From positions 1-64,000 of the forward strand of contig JBGAWA010000006.1 of NCBI GenBank assembly GCA_044227805.1: a DNA stretch of 64,000 nt, read 5' to 3'. A program made the position numbers and the translations under genes. Numbering within the stretch: the first letter of the stretch is position 1; each line of letters starts with the position of its first letter. Positions 27,276 to 36,633 of this stretch are shown one piece after another. The notes below the pieces were generated by a model, which was not told where the DNA came from, made no database searches, and saw nothing but the letters and a program-made list of their open reading frames with translations. Source of the DNA: JACCZZ01 sp044227805 (GTDB lineage: Bacteria; Bacteroidota; Bacteroidia; Chitinophagales; UBA10324).

Positions 27276-28712
27276 TTACTGCCGGCAAATGAATTTACCG
27301 TTATACAGGGTACCATTCACTGTTATCCGTACGAAATAAATTCCATCGTTTACTTGCAGGTTGAGTTGATGCAGTAACATACCATTATACATTGATGCCT
27401 GTTGTGAATAGATTTTTTGTCCGAGGGCATTGATCACTTCCACCTTGGCTGTCATGTCTTCCTTTTCTGCGAGTGCTAACTGAACGGTGAACACACCATT
27501 GTTCGGATTCGGAAAAACCTGTGGCGAGGCGATCAATGTCAATTCTCCGGCGGCCTTATCCAGGCAGGTGATGCGTTTGATTTTAGTGATGGCTGAAGTG
27601 CTGGTGCAATTGAAACTGTTGCTCTCTGTCACTTTGAAACTTCCTCCCTTTTTTGTCTTGTAATTAGATTGCGTTTCACCGGACAGTATTACATTGTTCC
27701 GGTACCAGGTATAGGTTATACCGCTAACGGTGTTTGCCGTAAGGGTCACTTTCACATCCTTGCATTCGGTAATGGTTCCGGCAGGGCTAATGGTGGCAGT
27801 CAGTGCATTTTCATCAATCAATCCATCACAGTTGTCATCCATTGAATTGCAGAGATCAGGCGCTCCGGGACGTATGGCAGGGTTGGAATCATTACAGTCA
27901 TTGCTATTGTAAACATATCCTGTTGGAGCCGCACAGGCCACTGTCGAAATATTCGCATCTCCAAAACCGTCGTTATCCGCATCAGCATAAAAGGTTTGTT
28001 GCAGCCCTTCATCCGCCAGTCCATCGCAATTGTCATCTGTACCATTGCATATTTCTGTTGCCCCCGGATTAACTGATGCGTCATTGTCATTGCAGTCTGT
28101 CAAAACAGAGAATCCGTCGCCATCATTATCCTGTGAACTGCCTCCCGTTACTGTTCCATCCAGCGTAATATTTAACAGCTGAAGTGTGCCGGTAGTAGCC
28201 GATGCATTGAAACCATAGATCCTCACCATCACGGCATTGGTTGTTGTAAAGGCAATATTCCAGGTGTAATTCAGCACGTTGCCGCAACTGGCATTTTTGG
28301 GTGCATGATCGGCCCCTTCGTCATTCCAGGTAACTCCACCATCGGTGCTGTAGGCAAAACGTGTGAGGGCCGGACCGGTATTGCTTCTCCGCAGTCCTGC
28401 CGTGAGTGAAAGAACGTTCAGTTGAAATCCAACATCCGGTGTAACGGTAAATTCTATCGCCTTTAAACCGGTATTGAATACGGTGGCATTGGTGAATTTG
28501 GTAGATGAAAACCCGGAAGCGCAAGGAGAGGTGGGAACAATGGCACCATTTACCCTGGTCAGATTCGATCCGCTGGCATTGGCAGCAACAGCAGTGGGCA
28601 CTCCATTGCTGTTGTTAGTGTACAGATAGAGTTGCGCATGGGAGAAGCCCGGTATAAGTGCGTAACCGAAAAAAAGAATGGCAGCGACAGTTTTGTGGAA
28701 AGTAAATTTCAT
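27276..28712 (-). CDS. Secreted protein with metal-binding MopRM repeats and T9SS sorting domain
   Basis: 478 residues from the ATG at 28712, giving signal peptide MKFTFHKTVAAILFFGYALI to SHAQ. A start 111 bases upstream adds a non-signal leader and is rejected. After an N-terminal beta-sandwich (about residues 25-190), two Asp/Asn/Cys-rich motifs occur at about 194-305. They read DNDGDGFSVLTDCNDNDASV with CNGTDDNCDGLADEG, then DADNDGFGDANIST with CNSMDDNCDGLIDE. These are MopRM-type putative metal-binding repeats, probably binding calcium. An Ig-like domain and a T9SS tail (FPNPNNGVFTVQL to GKFICRQ) complete it. It is one of three proteins here built this way; a similar motif is in the protein at 57452. 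Confidence 0.82.
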   Translation of the reverse strand: MKFTFHKTVAAILFFGYALIPGFSHAQLYLYTNNSNGVPTAVAANASGSNLTRVNGAIVPTSPCASGFSSTKFTNATVFNTGLKAIEFTVTPDVGFQLNVLSLTAGLRRSNTGPALTRFAYSTDGGVTWNDEGADHAPKNASCGNVLNYTWNIAFTTTNAVMVRIYGFNASATTGTLQLLNITLDGTVTGGSSQDNDGDGFSVLTDCNDNDASVNPGATEICNGTDDNCDGLADEGLQQTFYADADNDGFGDANISTVACAAPTGYVYNSNDCNDSNPAIRPGAPDLCNSMDDNCDGLIDENALTATISPAGTITECKDVKVTLTANTVSGITYTWYRNNVILSGETQSNYKTKKGGSFKVTESNSFNCTSTSAITKIKRITCLDKAAGELTLIASPQVFPNPNNGVFTVQLALAEKEDMTAKVEVINALGQKIYSQQASMYNGMLLHQLNLQVNDGIYFVRITVNGTLYNGKFICRQ

Positions 28713-28987
28713 GGAGAGAAGGATTAGAGGATGAGATGATTTCCTGCTCAATATAATAAAATAGCGATTTACCCATGGGACATATATGAAATATTCAGGC
28801 GATCCCGGCACATACTGCAGCAAAACTGTAGTGCAATCTTCTGATCCGCCGGATGAATAAATTGGAATTATTAATCCCTGTGCATAATCGGTTGGGATAA
28901 AAAAATCCTGACCAACGCTTGCTCATCACCCGGCTAAAAATGGGATAAGTGACGAGATGCTTTTTTAGTCATTGTTGATGCTTTCGA

Positions 28988-29332
28988 CTACTTCCGTTTA
29001 GCTGATGCTTTCGCTGTTTTATTGAATGCAAGAGCAAGGCTGATCCAGTAGCTAAGTTTCTTCTTTGTATTCAGTGCTTCAATGTCCACAAATACATAAC
29101 CCTTCATGATCCTGCCGGTGAAATCCATGGGCCTGCATCCCTCCTTTTCGATTACCTCTTCATATATCGCGGGATCAAGTCGAACCATAAGCCTGTCTTT
29201 CTCAACACCTACGCACATTTTATCATTTACCATAAAGCATAGTCCGCCAAACATTCTTTTCTCTTCCACCTTGCTATGTGTCATGGCAATAATCTCCCGG
29301 GTTCGGTCCGCTAATTTTTCATGGTAAGCCAT
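28988..29332 (-). CDS. TfoX N-terminal-domain protein
   Basis: 114 residues covering only the TfoX/Sxy N-terminal domain. It has MAYHEKLADRTREIIA, then VEEKRMFGGLCFMVNDKMCVGV, RLMVRLDP and GRIMKGYVFV. In Proteobacteria the two-domain protein activates competence genes through CRP, but single-domain forms are widespread and of unknown function, so competence should not be inferred. The C-terminus is Lys/Ala-rich. It is adjacent to a foldback repeat copy and the VOC gene on the same strand. Confidence 0.85.
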   Translation of the reverse strand: MAYHEKLADRTREIIAMTHSKVEEKRMFGGLCFMVNDKMCVGVEKDRLMVRLDPAIYEEVIEKEGCRPMDFTGRIMKGYVFVDIEALNTKKKLSYWISLALAFNKTAKASAKRK

Positions 29333-29342
29333 GTTTACAGTA

Positions 29343-29504
29343 TTGAACCCACATTTTGCAGTTCAAAGCGGCAACGGGTTTAACCCCGACGTAGAACTGC
29401 TTAGGGTTTGTGAAACATTTTCTTTTCTTAACAAATTGAGCAAACCCTTAGCAGTTCTTAGTCGCAGCGAAGCGGGATTTTTCCACTGAAAAATCCGGGT
29501 TGAA
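29343..29504 (+). repeat. Foldback (MITE/REP-like) repeat, intact copy B
   Basis: Nearly identical to copy A at 26975-27135 over its full length, with only a few mismatches. It begins 11 bases upstream of the TfoX-N start on the opposite face, within the gap between that gene and the VOC gene. Ends TTGAACCCACATTTTGCAG and CTGAAAAATCCGGGTTGAA. Confidence 0.8.
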
Positions 29505-29612
29505 TAACAATAAAAAAATGCTGGAAAGCAGACAGCACTGAATCCTTCCAACGAAAATTCCGAATCACCTTGATGAAAGAATGCTTCATGCCAGATCAAG
29601 CCCGGCTGTTCA

Positions 29613-29975
29613 CTACGTGAAGGATCCAAAATGCCACAGGATACCGGATGGATCATGCACAAAACATTCTTTGCCCCAGGGCATTTGACGCACGGGGGTC
29701 ACTCTTACCATTTCATATTTCGAAGGCAGCTTCAGCGTCAGCAATTCCTTCCAAAACAAATCCACATCTTTCACTTCCAGGAAAACCATGGTATTGTCAA
29801 TCCAGTCCTTCACATCAGCGTCCTGTAAATAAAAGCCCAGTGCTCCGGTTTTGAAATAGGACATGTTATGACTGATGACACTTTCTTCAAAGCCAAGATC
29901 GCGGTAAAAGCTGCGTGACAATGCGAAATTCTTAGCTCCGATAAATGGGCGTATTGACAAAGCGTTATGTTCCAT
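29613..29975 (-). CDS. VOC-superfamily (glyoxalase/bleomycin-resistance-like) protein
   Basis: A 120-residue cytoplasmic protein of one VOC module. RPFIGAKNFALSRSFYRDLGF is the opening betaalphabeta unit. MVFLEVKDVDLFWKEL begins the second unit, and ECFVHDPSGILWHFG is the closing strand with the conserved D-P-x-G-x-x-W/H pattern. Such proteins bind a divalent metal and act as dioxygenases, lyases or antibiotic-binding proteins. Single modules dimerise. Substrate is unknown. It lies upstream of the TfoX-N gene on the same strand, with about 280 bases and a foldback element between them. Confidence 0.8.
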   Translation of the reverse strand: MEHNALSIRPFIGAKNFALSRSFYRDLGFEESVISHNMSYFKTGALGFYLQDADVKDWIDNTMVFLEVKDVDLFWKELLTLKLPSKYEMVRVTPVRQMPWGKECFVHDPSGILWHFGSFT

Positions 29976-30097
29976 CCGGTGAAGTTAATCCGGCTTTTCA
30001 ATTGATTGCGGGTTTTCAGGATTGATTTTTCAGCCCGCATTCTTCAACTTAAAAATCCCACAGTTATACGAACATTGTGCAGTACTCTTCATGGGCA

Positions 30098-32380
30098 TCA
30101 ATGCAACACCATCAGCTTTTCCATATTTAACTGGTCATCGCATTTCAGGATACAACCATAACATCCGTTGGGCAACATCGAAATGTCCAACCGCAGTTGG
30201 GTAACTTTCGCATCAGCTGTTTCCTGTCCGTTTATCTCCTGCAACACTTTGCCGGACAGATCGGTAATCAGCAAGGTATAAGGCTTGTTCCCGGTCGAAA
30301 AAGTGATGTGCACTTCTGAGGATGCGGGATTGGGAAAAAGACTGATGATATTGTTGACTGCTTCGGCTGCCTGTGGTTCCTGATGATCGGGCATCGTCCA
30401 CCGAAGGTCTGACGGGTTGTATTTACTGACTGAGCAAGGATTGATATAACCCACAAAGACAGACCCGTTTTTTGCGGTGAAACCAGGCACGAGGTTGATG
30501 TAATCGCTGCCTTTGACGGTTACATTGGCACCTGCATTAATGGTGGTATTGCAAGGTGTGACGTAAGCAGCGTTGAAAACAGTTGCGTTGGAAACAGCCA
30601 TTATACCTTCCACCACCTGCGGTACCGGAGATGCATAGTTGCCACAAATGGAGCCAAATGCCTCCGATGAATAGTGCGCGATGCCAACGGCTTTGAAGGC
30701 ATCACCTACGGTAATTACGTTCGCGGAGCAGCTTCCAAAAAGATCAATTGCCGCCTGTATGAAGCAGTTACGGGTGGTCACAAAATCATCGTCACCATCA
30801 ATATAATTCATCATGGCTTGCCAGGCAATATCATACAAATCCCATTTACCGCCTTGCAGCGCAGTGACGGAATAGGCTTCTCCATGGTCATTGATACCCG
30901 TTCCGCCTTCTGCCATCAGGTAAAAACAATGATCAAGTACCGTGCAGTTGGTATGGATGCCGCCAAAATCACCACTGCCCGAATACCAGTAATCGCCCAG
31001 GTACGTATCAGGATCGCCATAAGCTTTCGGATTGTCGTAGTGACGGATAGCGCCATCCGATTTTTCCGCGCCTAACTTCCAATCCACCAACCCTGACAGG
31101 TTTGAAAATTCACCGAACAGATCGCAAAGCGCTTCGTTAACCGCTCCAGCCTCTCCTTCCAGATCGAGTGCATCAATATGAGCATCATTGATGATGCCGT
31201 GGGTGAATTCATGACCGACAATATCAATGGTATTATAATCATCAAGCACATTGTTGTAAGTGGCACCGCTTCCCAGATATATGTTATCTAAAAAGCTGTT
31301 AAAGGAAGCAGATGTTGTGTAAGGTTGATTATTCTGATCATAAAAAACCACTTCGTTGTAGACATCCACCACATCACCGGTACCCGAAAATCCTTCATGA
31401 TCAAAACCGATGCTGAAAGCGTCCATCACCTGGTCAATCGCGTAGAGTGAAGTGAAGCCCATCTGCATGCCATTGTTCCACGGCAGCAGTATGGAATGGA
31501 AGCAGTATGGATCGCCTGTTGCCGCATCAAGTGAATACTCAGCGCTGTTGGTCAGCACACAGTCATCATAGCTGGCTTCAGACACATACCCATCAAAGCA
31601 GGATTCGTCACTTACTTCAATAAACTGATCACCATTGAATGTAGTGGCGAAGTCGGGCCAATAGTTGACTGTACCGCAATTGTAAGCGAGGTTTTGTGTG
31701 CGCAACACTTCACCGTTGACAGCATCCACATAGACGGCTTCTGTTCGGTTGGGCAGCTTTGCTGCCATCACCATCCGCCAGGCCAGCCGGTATGCAGGTT
31801 GCTGCCGCGTCTTTGTTTTCACAAACAGTAATTCCGGTTGCGGATAGAGTGTGGCGGTTTCACTTTTCTGCCGTAACCGGAAGCGGCTTTCCGCCACCGG
31901 ATCTTCCCACAGGTAAACCTCGGCAGGCACCACTTGTAATGCGCTTTGCACTGCCTGCTCCTGTGTAATGGCCGGCAGTGTAGTCAACGGCAGATGCGTT
32001 GCTACTTTTCCATTCACGAGCGAAACACTGCCATTACGTTCATGCACCGTCAGTTCAATGCCTTCTACCCTGATGCCTTTATGATATTGCGTATAGCGTA
32101 AATGCCTGTTGCCCGCTTTATCCGTCCGTGTATTCCACCAACGCATTTCATCATCTCCTGTTAATCCGAACAACAGTGGCTGGAGGTGGAGAATTTGTTC
32201 AGCATCAAATGGAGCACGGCCTCTGAACAACCACCATCCTTCACTGCTGGAAGGATCAAGATAGTCAGCATAGACCTTGGGTATGACGTATTCATCTTGT
32301 GCGGGCCGGAGAGATTGCGCGGGTGCATGCCTCTGCATCGCAATAACAATGATCAGCAAGGCGTGAAAAAAGTATTTCAT
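30098..32380 (-). CDS. Secreted thermolysin-like (M4) metalloprotease with T9SS sorting domain
   Basis: A 760-residue preproprotein. The signal peptide is MKYFFHALLIIVIAMQRHAP to AQ. A propeptide of the FTP/PepSY type follows (about 60-230, with LRYTQYHKGIRVEGIELTVH and YVDAVNGEVL). The catalytic domain carries the zinc motif HEFTH (390-394) and the third ligand in ExxxD (E416, D420). Further on, FGGIHTNCTVLDHCFYLMAE matches the active-site GGxHxNxxxxxHxFY block. After the peptidase comes a short TTINAGANVTVKG segment and a T9SS sorting domain (LFPNPASSEVHITFS to LMVLH). The expected role is broad-specificity extracellular proteolysis. An insert around 233-300 with several cysteines is unusual for M4. 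Confidence 0.9.
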   Translation of the reverse strand: MKYFFHALLIIVIAMQRHAPAQSLRPAQDEYVIPKVYADYLDPSSSEGWWLFRGRAPFDAEQILHLQPLLFGLTGDDEMRWWNTRTDKAGNRHLRYTQYHKGIRVEGIELTVHERNGSVSLVNGKVATHLPLTTLPAITQEQAVQSALQVVPAEVYLWEDPVAESRFRLRQKSETATLYPQPELLFVKTKTRQQPAYRLAWRMVMAAKLPNRTEAVYVDAVNGEVLRTQNLAYNCGTVNYWPDFATTFNGDQFIEVSDESCFDGYVSEASYDDCVLTNSAEYSLDAATGDPYCFHSILLPWNNGMQMGFTSLYAIDQVMDAFSIGFDHEGFSGTGDVVDVYNEVVFYDQNNQPYTTSASFNSFLDNIYLGSGATYNNVLDDYNTIDIVGHEFTHGIINDAHIDALDLEGEAGAVNEALCDLFGEFSNLSGLVDWKLGAEKSDGAIRHYDNPKAYGDPDTYLGDYWYSGSGDFGGIHTNCTVLDHCFYLMAEGGTGINDHGEAYSVTALQGGKWDLYDIAWQAMMNYIDGDDDFVTTRNCFIQAAIDLFGSCSANVITVGDAFKAVGIAHYSSEAFGSICGNYASPVPQVVEGIMAVSNATVFNAAYVTPCNTTINAGANVTVKGSDYINLVPGFTAKNGSVFVGYINPCSVSKYNPSDLRWTMPDHQEPQAAEAVNNIISLFPNPASSEVHITFSTGNKPYTLLITDLSGKVLQEINGQETADAKVTQLRLDISMLPNGCYGCILKCDDQLNMEKLMVLH

Positions 32381-32612
32381 AACTGTTGATTTTTGTGAAC
32401 ATGAAAAATAGAGGCTGCATGATCAACCGACACGACCTTCGTTACCTGCACAACCATTGCTCATTCCATTATTAAGACAGGATGCTTTGCTGCGACAAGA
32501 AACTAAAGATGCATCCTGGTACTTTCAGCGAACAAATCGGTTTTGTGAACGGCGGGTCTCAATTAGTGTACGTTGCAACACCGGAGTTTGCTGAGGCGGA
32601 CTATAACAGAAG

Positions 32613-32643
32613 AACCCGGATTTCTTGATTAAAAATCCGGGTT
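32613..32643 (-). terminator. Hairpin downstream of the PPC-repeat gene
   Basis: AACCCGGATTT and AAATCCGGGTT form an 11-base perfect stem 25 bases beyond the stop at 32668. There is no strong T run, and the arms match the ends of the foldback repeats, so this may be a repeat remnant that doubles as a terminator. Confidence 0.45.
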
Positions 32644-32667
32644 CCATCAGCAGCCATGCAACTTATT

Positions 32668-35406
32668 TCATTCTTTAACAACGGGCACACTGAATATTTG
32701 TCCGCCCGGCGTAATCAACTGTAACGAATAAACACCTGCTGCAACGGCACGCAGATCAATTTCTTCCTCGTTCATTCCACTGCTGCTGCTTTTTGCCACG
32801 GAATACATCTGCCGTGACTGCATGTCAAGTAACCGAATGATCACCTCGCCCTGCTTGTCATTGTTAAACGTAACATGCAGGATGTCTGTAACCGGATTAG
32901 GATAGAGCATGATATCACTCATTCCATTCAAGTCATTCATGGCATACAGGCGTGCTGCCGTATTGAAGGTGAGCTTCTTGGTATATTTTCCCGTTGCCTT
33001 ACTGCCATTCGCAGTGTCAATCATGGCAACCTGCCATTCGTACGTTTTACCGGCGGTGAGGTTGTTGACGGTCATGCTGCCTACATTGCCGTTTGTTTTC
33101 TTTATATTCCAGGGAGGCGTATCCTTTACGCGATATTTCACGGTATAGTATTTCGCGCATGGCAAGGTACTCCATGTAAACTGTGCTCCGGTTGCGGTGA
33201 TATTTGAGGTGGCGGTGTTCTTTGGCCTTGGCCCCAATTCTGATTCCTTGCTGGAAGCGAAACAACTTCCGGTTGCACCATCAGCGAAAGCCGTAGCAGA
33301 ATAAAGTCCTGAAGTGAGGTTAGAGAAGGTGACTGAGCCACTGCCATTGGTACTCAAAGGACTGTTGTAAGGCAATCCAAACCTGTACAACTGCACTTTA
33401 AACGGGCTATTGCCTCCGCCACACTGATAGGTGATGCTGCTGTTGTTGCAGTTACTTCCGATATCAGGATTGGGCGTAATGGTTGTATTGCAATTGGTTT
33501 GTGTAAAGGAGTCCGTCAATGCATAGGTAAAGAACTCATTGGTACCGGTAGAAGTTACCTTGATGTAATAGTAGGCCGGTGCCAGGCTGTTAAGATCTAC
33601 TGTAAGTGTTCCGGTTTGATAATAATTGTAATAGATGGCAGCGGCGGCGGTGTCCTTATAGATTGCTATAGTGAAATAACGCTGGCAGTTGCAGGCAAGC
33701 CCATTGGCTTCCGTCATTCTTATTCTCAGAAATCCGTTTCCGGTATAGTTGATCTTCCACCAGTCGGGTTGATCAAACACGCCATTATAGTAAAAATTCA
33801 CATGACCGGTTACGGTGCCCGCTGAAGGCATGGTCTGTGCTTGCGAGGCAAAGTTATTAGGCTCCGGATCCGCGGCGTAAGCGTAAGTGGTCAGCGTGTT
33901 GGAAATGGTATAAGTAGTAAAATCCGTGTTGTAACTGGTGCAATAAACTTTTAGATAGTAAGTACCTGCCTGCAAGCCATCCGTTACTAATGTGTTGGTG
34001 TTTAACCAGTAGTTGACCAGCTGAATAGTGGATATACCATTGTTATCATAGAGGGCTAATGACAGATAAGCTCCTCCGGTATTGGCCAGCGTAATATCGA
34101 GCTTTCCATCAGACGCTATCGTGATAGCATACCAGTCGGCAGTATCTCTTGCAACATTGTAGTAATAGCCGAGATGTCCCGTCAATGATCCGTTCTGTGG
34201 CAACGTCACCGCCAGTGCCTTATTTCCATCGGGCTCCGCATCATTAGCGCCTGTAGCGTTGATAAGAGCTGCTGTAAGTGTGTAAGGAACAAATGAACTG
34301 TTATAGTCTGTGCAGTACACTTTCAGAAAATAGGTACCTGCCGCAAGCCCGTTGCTGGCCAGTGTCTGTGTTGCATTGTTATAGTTATATCCATTGAGCT
34401 GGGTGGTACCATTGTTATCAAAAAGAAACATGGAAAGGTATTGACTGTTTCCTGAAGTCAGTGTGAGGTTTAATTGTCCGTCGGCGGTTGTGGTTACCTT
34501 GTACCAATCAATGGTATCCCGAGTAAGATTGTAGTAGTAACCGACATGTCCTGTCTTTGTTTCACCGATATCAATCGGCAACGCCAGCGCCTTGCTGCCG
34601 TTTGGTTCAATATCATTCGCTACGGCGGCATTGATAAATGTATCCTTAATGGTGTAGGGAGCAAAATCGCCAGGATCGGTGCAAAATATTTTAAAGTAAT
34701 AGGTACCTGCCGCGAGGCCATTGGTGCTCATGGTCTGCGTTGAATTGTCGTAGTTAAAGCCATTCAAAAAGGTTGTTCCGTTATTATCAAACAGGAACAG
34801 CGACAGATAATGCGCGTTGCCGGAACTGAGTGTAAGCGAAAGCTGACCGTCGCCGCTGGTCGTTATTTTATACCAATCCGCGGTATCACGTTTCGCGTTA
34901 TAGTAGTAGCCGACATGACCGGTTAAGGTACTGTTCTGTGCCAGCGTGATGGCCTGCAATGCAGTGCCGTTGGGCTCAGCATCATCTGATTGAGCAGGCA
35001 CCGTCAGTAAATTGGAGATGGTGTAGGATGGCTGTTCTCCGTTATTGGTGGCATATACTTTTACATAATAGGTACCTTTTGCCAGGCCATCCGTTTGCTG
35101 CACGGAAGTACCATTCACATAGTTCATAATGTAATTCAGTCCGGTAGTTCCATTGTTGTCAAAAATCTGGAAACTGAGGTAGATGCCATTATTGGATGTG
35201 AGCGTGAGGCTGATCATGCCATCCGCATTGGTAATAATTTTCCACCAGTCCACATCACCTCCCGGAGTGACAGCACCTGAATTGCCGGCATTGAGAGAAA
35301 GTTTGTTCGCCTGTGTTTTTGTATCATTCGGTTCTGTTTCGATTCCCATGGCGGTAAACCAAAGCATCGAACACAAAACTATGGTCAGTAATTTTTTCGT
35401 TTTCAT
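32668..35406 (-). CDS. Giant secreted protein with five PPC-type repeats, Ig/FN3 region and T9SS tail
   Basis: 912 residues from the ATG at 35406 (signal peptide MKTKKLLTIVLCSMLWFTAM). A start 48 bases upstream is excluded because it covers the promoter -7 box. The first ~625 residues are five tandem pre-peptidase C-terminal (PPC) domains. Each has EPN/EPD near its start, a DWY/DWW-K core, LFDNNGTT and GLAAGTYYxKVYCT blocks. Repeats 2-4 are very similar to each other (TGHVGYYYN, RDTxDWYKxTT). An Ig-like segment, an FN3 domain (~735-830) and a T9SS sorting domain (YPNPVTDILHVTF to VPVVKE) follow. No peptidase domain is present, so this is probably a surface or matrix-binding protein. It has a clear own promoter. 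Confidence 0.88.
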   Translation of the reverse strand: MKTKKLLTIVLCSMLWFTAMGIETEPNDTKTQANKLSLNAGNSGAVTPGGDVDWWKIITNADGMISLTLTSNNGIYLSFQIFDNNGTTGLNYIMNYVNGTSVQQTDGLAKGTYYVKVYATNNGEQPSYTISNLLTVPAQSDDAEPNGTALQAITLAQNSTLTGHVGYYYNAKRDTADWYKITTSGDGQLSLTLSSGNAHYLSLFLFDNNGTTFLNGFNYDNSTQTMSTNGLAAGTYYFKIFCTDPGDFAPYTIKDTFINAAVANDIEPNGSKALALPIDIGETKTGHVGYYYNLTRDTIDWYKVTTTADGQLNLTLTSGNSQYLSMFLFDNNGTTQLNGYNYNNATQTLASNGLAAGTYFLKVYCTDYNSSFVPYTLTAALINATGANDAEPDGNKALAVTLPQNGSLTGHLGYYYNVARDTADWYAITIASDGKLDITLANTGGAYLSLALYDNNGISTIQLVNYWLNTNTLVTDGLQAGTYYLKVYCTSYNTDFTTYTISNTLTTYAYAADPEPNNFASQAQTMPSAGTVTGHVNFYYNGVFDQPDWWKINYTGNGFLRIRMTEANGLACNCQRYFTIAIYKDTAAAAIYYNYYQTGTLTVDLNSLAPAYYYIKVTSTGTNEFFTYALTDSFTQTNCNTTITPNPDIGSNCNNSSITYQCGGGNSPFKVQLYRFGLPYNSPLSTNGSGSVTFSNLTSGLYSATAFADGATGSCFASSKESELGPRPKNTATSNITATGAQFTWSTLPCAKYYTVKYRVKDTPPWNIKKTNGNVGSMTVNNLTAGKTYEWQVAMIDTANGSKATGKYTKKLTFNTAARLYAMNDLNGMSDIMLYPNPVTDILHVTFNNDKQGEVIIRLLDMQSRQMYSVAKSSSSGMNEEEIDLRAVAAGVYSLQLITPGGQIFSVPVVKE

Positions 35407-35426
35407 AACCTTGTATTTTGTGATTA

Positions 35427-35455
35427 CAAAGTTATGGGCAGGTAGTATGGGCAAA
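35427..35455 (-). promoter_or_regulatory. Complete Bacteroidota-type promoter (TTTG-N17-TAACTTTG)
   Basis: On the minus strand, TTTG at 35455-35452 and TAACTTTG at 35434-35427 are separated by 17 bases, close to the -33/-7 consensus of the phylum's main sigma factor. Transcription would start near 35420, giving a very short leader to the ATG at 35406. Confidence 0.65.
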
Positions 35456-35601
35456 AATGATTTGAATCAGTTAATCCTGATTTTGATTTTCCACAGGAAA
35501 CGGGGTTAGCTACCGCAAACTGCTGCTAAAAACAGGATACTTGGCTGGCCGTAACGCCGCATCGCTGGCTTGCAGCTCTCTCCGAACAACCAGATAGCCT
35601 G

Positions 35602-36633
35602 TCATCCGTTTTCCCTGCAGTGCAGTTCCCATTGCCAGGCCGATCGCATCACCTCTTCCAGTGTGCGGGAAGGTTTCCATCCCAGCATTTTTTCCGCTTT
35701 GGAGATATCGGAATAGACTGCTATCGCATCGCCTTCGCGGCGCGGACCTAATTTATATTGTAAGGGAATGCCGGTCGCTTTTTCAAAAGCATGTATCATC
35801 TCCAGCACGCTCACACCGTTACTCGTTCCCAGGTTGATGATATCGAAATAAGAAGCCGATTCCTGCTTTTTTCTTACCAGGAATTCCAGTGCCATCACAT
35901 GCGCATCGGCCACATCCATCACATGCGGATAATCACGGATGCAGGAGCCATCCCGTGTTGGAAGGTCGCTGCCGAAAACAATGAACTCCGCCTGCTTGCC
36001 AATGGCAGTTTTGGTGATGGCGGGAACAATATTCTGTGGTTTTTCTTCCATCGGTTCCCCTAACAACGCCGACTCATGTGAACCTACCGGATTAAAATAA
36101 CGCAAGGCAAGAGCGTAACAGGGAAATGCTTTTACCAAATCATCCAGCATCATCTCTCCCCAGAATTTGGTTCTGCCATAGGGCGATTCCTGCTTCACCA
36201 CTGATGTTGCCTCCGTTACCGGCAGCTGAGCAATATTACCGTACACGGAGCTGGAAGAAGAAAAAATGAGATAAGGAATATTGAACTGCCGCATGCAATC
36301 CATGATATGCACCTGCGAGAAAATGTTGTTGCGATAGTACATCAACGGGTCTGCCACTGATTCACCCACCATCTTGTACGCCGCAAAGTGGATGATGCCC
36401 GATATCTCACCTTCCTGTTCAAAGACCTTTTGTGTAGCCTGCAGATCACAGAGATCTACTGGATAATTCACAAATGATTTTCCGGTAATCTGCCTGACAC
36501 GATCCGGCACATAACTTCTGCCCCTGCGCAGATCATCAATGCTCACTACCTCAAACCCTTTGTTTAGCAGCGCAACGATGGTGTGACCGCCGATGTAACC
36601 GCAGCCTCCCGTCACCAGAATTTTATTGCTCAT
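35602..36633 (-). CDS. galE: UDP-glucose 4-epimerase
   Basis: A 343-residue extended short-chain dehydrogenase. The NAD-binding motif TGGCGYIGGHT is at residues 8-18. HFAAYKMVGESV is at 82-93 and the serine-rich SSSSSVYG at 125-132. The catalytic Y152xxxK156 lies in SPYGRTKFWGE, and ALRYFNPVGSHESALLGE is the typical GalE substrate-binding block. It interconverts UDP-glucose and UDP-galactose in the cytoplasm for galactose use and glycan synthesis. It lies near but not within the glycogen genes. Standing alone, it is divergent from the HD-domain gene. Length is normal. Confidence 0.95.
   Translation of the reverse strand: MSNKILVTGGCGYIGGHTIVALLNKGFEVVSIDDLRRGRSYVPDRVRQITGKSFVNYPVDLCDLQATQKVFEQEGEISGIIHFAAYKMVGESVADPLMYYRNNIFSQVHIMDCMRQFNIPYLIFSSSSSVYGNIAQLPVTEATSVVKQESPYGRTKFWGEMMLDDLVKAFPCYALALRYFNPVGSHESALLGEPMEEKPQNIVPAITKTAIGKQAEFIVFGSDLPTRDGSCIRDYPHVMDVADAHVMALEFLVRKKQESASYFDIINLGTSNGVSVLEMIHAFEKATGIPLQYKLGPRREGDAIAVYSDISKAEKMLGWKPSRTLEEVMRSAWQWELHCRENG

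Noticed and set aside
28988..29332. TfoX-domain protein as evidence for natural competence
   Set aside because: Only the N-terminal domain is present and no competence genes are nearby.
33800..35300. Regularly spaced DNA repeats that could suggest a CRISPR-like array
   Set aside because: The repeats are about 350 bases apart, in phase with a single reading frame, and encode PPC protein modules.
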